Below, one piece after another: positions 61,666 to 64,000 of a stretch of 64,000 nucleotides of DNA (the first letter of the stretch is position 1; the number at the start of each line of letters is the position of its first letter). Position numbers and translations under genes: made by a program. The DNA is taken from NCBI GenBank assembly GCA_965215315.1, contig CBDCDB010000008.1:3534001-3598000 (forward strand). The letters are read 5' to 3'. Origin of the DNA: Truepera sp965215315 (GTDB taxonomy: Bacteria; Deinococcota; Deinococci; Deinococcales; Trueperaceae). The notes under the pieces were generated by a model, which saw nothing but the letters and a program-made list of their open reading frames with translations, had not been told where the DNA came from and made no database searches.

Positions 61666-61702
61666 AAAGACTCGAGAAGCACGCGACTTCTCGAGTCTTT
61701 TT
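61666..61702 (+). terminator. Terminator of the iron-uptake unit built around CTCGAG
   Basis: AAAGACTCGAGAAG (61666-61679) pairs fully with CTTCTCGAGTCTTT (61687-61700), 14 bp with a 7-nt loop, and is followed by further T. It is the strongest of the three CTCGAG-based hairpins. Confidence 0.92.
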
Positions 61703-61714
61703 CCAGTTTCGGGT

Positions 61715-62572
61715 TTAGTTTGCATAGGAGGTTTCAGAGAGCGACTTGACACTTTGGACGAGAGCATCCAAGCGCTTATAATTGTGCTCCAACTCTTCTA
61801 CTGTTCGGCCCACAAAACCTAGAATGTCCGTCACCTCATCGGCAAATCCCTGTGGCCTTATGGCAAAGGTGCGCGTCTCGGCGACCGCGCCTTTTTCATT
61901 GATGAAGTAGCGTTCGTTCAGCGCGAAAAGCACCTGCACGAGGCTGTACACGCACTCGAAAAAGCAGCCGGCAACGTAAGAACTCTCCGCGCGTTGTACG
62001 GCCTTCTCACTGATTGTTAAGGCAAACGCGGCTTCGCGTAAAGACGCAGGAATGAGCGCTCCTTTAAGCTTGGGCGGATAAACGGCAAGCTGGTTTTGGA
62101 GTGTACGCAATTCTTCCGCCGGGTCGTAAAGAATCCGGGCGTAATAGACCTCGCCCAGGTAGATGGGGCTGTGAAACCCGTGCGGATGACCGCCGTGAAG
62201 CGCACGCTCCGGCTGACCTGCGCAGCACTGCTCGAGTACCTTCACCACTCTCGCCAAATCACGGTAGATGAGGTCAACCCGTTGACCGCCGACAGTAAGC
62301 CACGCACCGCCGTTGACCCATGTTCCCCAACCGCCGTAATCTGTCACTGTTTCGTCGAAACCGCTGTCGTCAACGTCACGGGCAAACGCTCTAAATGCGT
62401 CTGTATCGGGGGCTGCGTCTGCATGATAGTAAACGCCCAAGTCGATATCGCTCCCCGGTTGCCCTCGGCCTCTAGCCAACGACCCGCCCAGCGTGACCGC
62501 CCGAACGCCGGGAACCAGGCTCAAGTGTTCGGCTAGTTTTTCCGCTAAAGCGTACTGTGCTGCTACGTCCAT
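61715..62572 (-). CDS. Nucleotidyltransferase-fold protein (DUF4037-like)
   Basis: The 285-residue protein has the polymerase-beta-like signature GGSLARG (29-35) then SDIDLGVYYH with the two metal Asp, and later RVDLIYRDL with a third acidic position. The rest is helical and recalls DUF4037-type or minimal nucleotidyltransferases fused to a substrate domain. Its target (drug, tRNA or protein) is unknown. It is a single gene, and the preceding rocA terminator separates it from rocA. Confidence 0.85.
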   Translation of the reverse strand: MDVAAQYALAEKLAEHLSLVPGVRAVTLGGSLARGRGQPGSDIDLGVYYHADAAPDTDAFRAFARDVDDSGFDETVTDYGGWGTWVNGGAWLTVGGQRVDLIYRDLARVVKVLEQCCAGQPERALHGGHPHGFHSPIYLGEVYYARILYDPAEELRTLQNQLAVYPPKLKGALIPASLREAAFALTISEKAVQRAESSYVAGCFFECVYSLVQVLFALNERYFINEKGAVAETRTFAIRPQGFADEVTDILGFVGRTVEELEHNYKRLDALVQSVKSLSETSYAN

Positions 62573-62582
62573 CTCGCCTCAC

Positions 62583-62611
62583 AAAAAAGAGCGGCATCTA
62601 AAGCCGCTCTT
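62583..62611 (-). terminator. Terminator of rocA
   Basis: On the minus strand AAGAGCGGC pairs with GCCGCTCTT around a 7-nt loop and is followed by a run of six T. It lies 15 nt after the rocA stop. Confidence 0.9.
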
Positions 62612-62626
62612 GTAAATTCAGGGTTT

Positions 62627-64000
62627 CTAATACCGCTCAGCGACGGTCTTCATCTCCATAAACAGCCGCAAATAGTCCGGCCCGCCCGCTTTGGCGTTCG
62701 AGCCTGAGAGGTTAAAACCGCCGAACGGCTGCACCCCGACGAGCGCCCCGGTAATCTTACGGTTCAAGTACAAATTGCCGACGTGAAACTCGCGCCGCGC
62801 CCGTTCCAACCGTAAACGATCTTTGCTAATCACGCCGCCGGTCAGCCCGTAAACCGTTGCATTTGCCAGCTCCAGAGCGTGATCAAAGTCTCTGGCCCGC
62901 ATCACCGATAAAACCGGCCCGAAAATCTCTTCACACGCAATCGACGCGCTCTGCGGCACCTCGGCGAAGATAGTAGGTTCGATAAAAAAGCCCGCTTCGT
63001 CGCCCCGACCCCCGCCTAGCACGAGTTTCGCTTCAGCTTTGCCGTTTTCGATGTAGCTCATAATTTTATCAACAGCCTTTTGGTTGATCACTGCGCCGAC
63101 GTGATTGTTACCCTCGGCAGGGCCGAACGAGAGCCTGCTCGCCCGTTCGACGACCCGCCCGAGTAACGCGTCGTAAACCTCGTCAACCACAATTAAACGG
63201 CTCAGCGCCGAACACTTCTGACCTTGAAAGCCGAACGCGCTCGCTACCGCAGCGTCGGCTGCCATATCCAAATCGGCGGTTTCGTCAACGATAAGCGCGT
63301 CTTTGCCGCCCATTTCGACGTAAACTTTTTTCAGCCACTTCTGCCCCGGTTGCAGCTTGGCGGCGCGTTCGTAGATGCGGAGGCCGGTCTCGAGCGACCC
63401 CGTAAAGTTGATAAACCGGCCCCGCGGGTGGTCAACGAGCGCGTCACCGATGTCGGCGTCTGCCCCTGTCATGAGGTTGATCACGCCTGCCGGAAAGCCC
63501 GCTTCAGCCACGCACTCCATAAACTTCTGTGCGATAATCGGTGTGTCGGGCGAGGGTTTGACGATAACGGTGTTACCGACCACAACCGGCCCAACGGCGG
63601 TACCGACCAAAATGGCCAGCAGGAAGTTCCACGGCGGAATCACGACGCCGACGCCCATCGGTATTAGGAATGACGTGTTCTCTTCGCCGGGGTAGTCGTA
63701 GGTTGTGACCGGCTCGTCTAGCTTCATTGCCTGCCGCGCGTAGTATTCGCAAAAGTCGATGGCTTCGGCAACGTCGGCTTCAGCTTCAGCGTAGCTCTTA
63801 CTCGCCTCAAAAGTTTCCCACGCGGAGAGTTCAAATTTGCGGCGGCGCATCACGGCGGCGAGTTTGACGAGCGCCCGCGCCCGCGTGCTCATCGGTAGCT
63901 GTGACCAGCTTGCGTAGGCGTCCCAGGCGACGTTCATCGCCCGCTCGACCTCTTTGCGTTTGGCTTTGGCGCTGCGCCCCACAACTTGCCCGGTGTTACA
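62627..64000 (-). CDS. rocA: 1-pyrroline-5-carboxylate dehydrogenase, N-terminus outside the window
   Basis: The enzyme oxidises glutamate semialdehyde (from proline or ornithine) to glutamate with NAD. The 458 visible residues hold NAD-binding and substrate motifs: IPPWNFLLAILVG, the VKPSPDTP and INFTGSLETG segments, the general-base Glu in VYVEMGGKDA, the catalytic Cys in GFQGQKCSALSRL and the late EEIFGPVLSVMRA. The frame is open to the window edge, starting CNTGQVVGRS, where relatives need about 60 more residues. With arginase it would complete arginine breakdown via ornithine. Confidence 0.94.
   Translation of the reverse strand, partial: CNTGQVVGRSAKAKRKEVERAMNVAWDAYASWSQLPMSTRARALVKLAAVMRRRKFELSAWETFEASKSYAEAEADVAEAIDFCEYYARQAMKLDEPVTTYDYPGEENTSFLIPMGVGVVIPPWNFLLAILVGTAVGPVVVGNTVIVKPSPDTPIIAQKFMECVAEAGFPAGVINLMTGADADIGDALVDHPRGRFINFTGSLETGLRIYERAAKLQPGQKWLKKVYVEMGGKDALIVDETADLDMAADAAVASAFGFQGQKCSALSRLIVVDEVYDALLGRVVERASRLSFGPAEGNNHVGAVINQKAVDKIMSYIENGKAEAKLVLGGGRGDEAGFFIEPTIFAEVPQSASIACEEIFGPVLSVMRARDFDHALELANATVYGLTGGVISKDRLRLERARREFHVGNLYLNRKITGALVGVQPFGGFNLSGSNAKAGGPDYLRLFMEMKTVAERY

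Noticed and set aside
1..64000. CRISPR array, prophage or a known antiphage island
   Set aside because: No regularly spaced repeats, no cas, phage structural, restriction or abortive-infection genes were seen; the only defence-like item is the dead higBA pair.

Overview
The window looks like chromosomal DNA of a member of the Deinococcota (Deinococcus-Thermus phylum), or a close relative. The evidence is a homoisocitrate dehydrogenase that matches, as I remember it, the Thermus alpha-aminoadipate lysine-pathway enzyme, and a Gfh1 RNA-polymerase factor divergent from greA; Gfh1 is known from this phylum. Many starts also lie directly behind a TANNNT -10 box, the leaderless arrangement reported for Deinococcus. 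GlyRS is of the two-gene glyQ/glyS type rather than the single-chain type of Thermus and Deinococcus, so the source may be a deep or less-studied branch. The hexamer CTCGAG is far too common in native DNA.

Layout. 1-2340: a membrane O-acyltransferase gene split by an IS630-like element. 2520-7231: MoeB/ThiF-like enzyme, homoisocitrate dehydrogenase, greA and gfh1, lysS. 7242-7346: a short MITE-like repeat. 7379-16564: a small unknown protein, a ClpC-type ATPase, glyQS, Cu/Zn superoxide dismutase and two overlapping membrane-protein genes. 16975-22574: phosphodiester glycosidase-like protein, shikimate-dehydrogenase-like protein, metallophosphoesterase, thrS. 22679-28586: a lipoprotein, then a copper-handling operon (YtkA-like lipoprotein, two DUF2946-like His/Cys proteins, a membrane polyferredoxin, a secreted protein, CopC, and CopD joined in frame to a VanY-type peptidase). 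28648-35083: amidase, PhoU, a two-component pair, phospholipase-like protein, glycosyltransferase, patatin. 35114-43249: broken VOC gene, arginase, zwf and gnd, tyrS, a dead higBA-type toxin-antitoxin pair, lptB and a DUF3084 protein.

43280-46390 is an insertion pile-up: a second MITE-like repeat opened by an IS5-type element, two decayed IS630-like transposases and a 3' fragment of a tRNA-Arg gene. After it come mutS, a methyltransferase, a transglutaminase, a VIT-like transporter, a cupin gene split by another IS630-type element with a TA duplication, a DUF72 protein, a DUF4388 regulator, a third MITE-like copy, a broken ada, a lipoprotein, an acetyltransferase, an EfeO-like/FTR1 iron-uptake pair (the permease frame is broken twice), a nucleotidyltransferase and the C-terminal part of P5C dehydrogenase.

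Two themes stand out. Regulation appears to rely heavily on leaderless transcripts. Single-event gene damage is frequent: two IS insertions, two clear nonsense codons in host genes, frameshifts in ada and the FTR1 permease, and a probable start-codon loss. Some single-base lesions could be sequencing errors. I found no CRISPR array, no complete rRNA or tRNA gene and no prophage.
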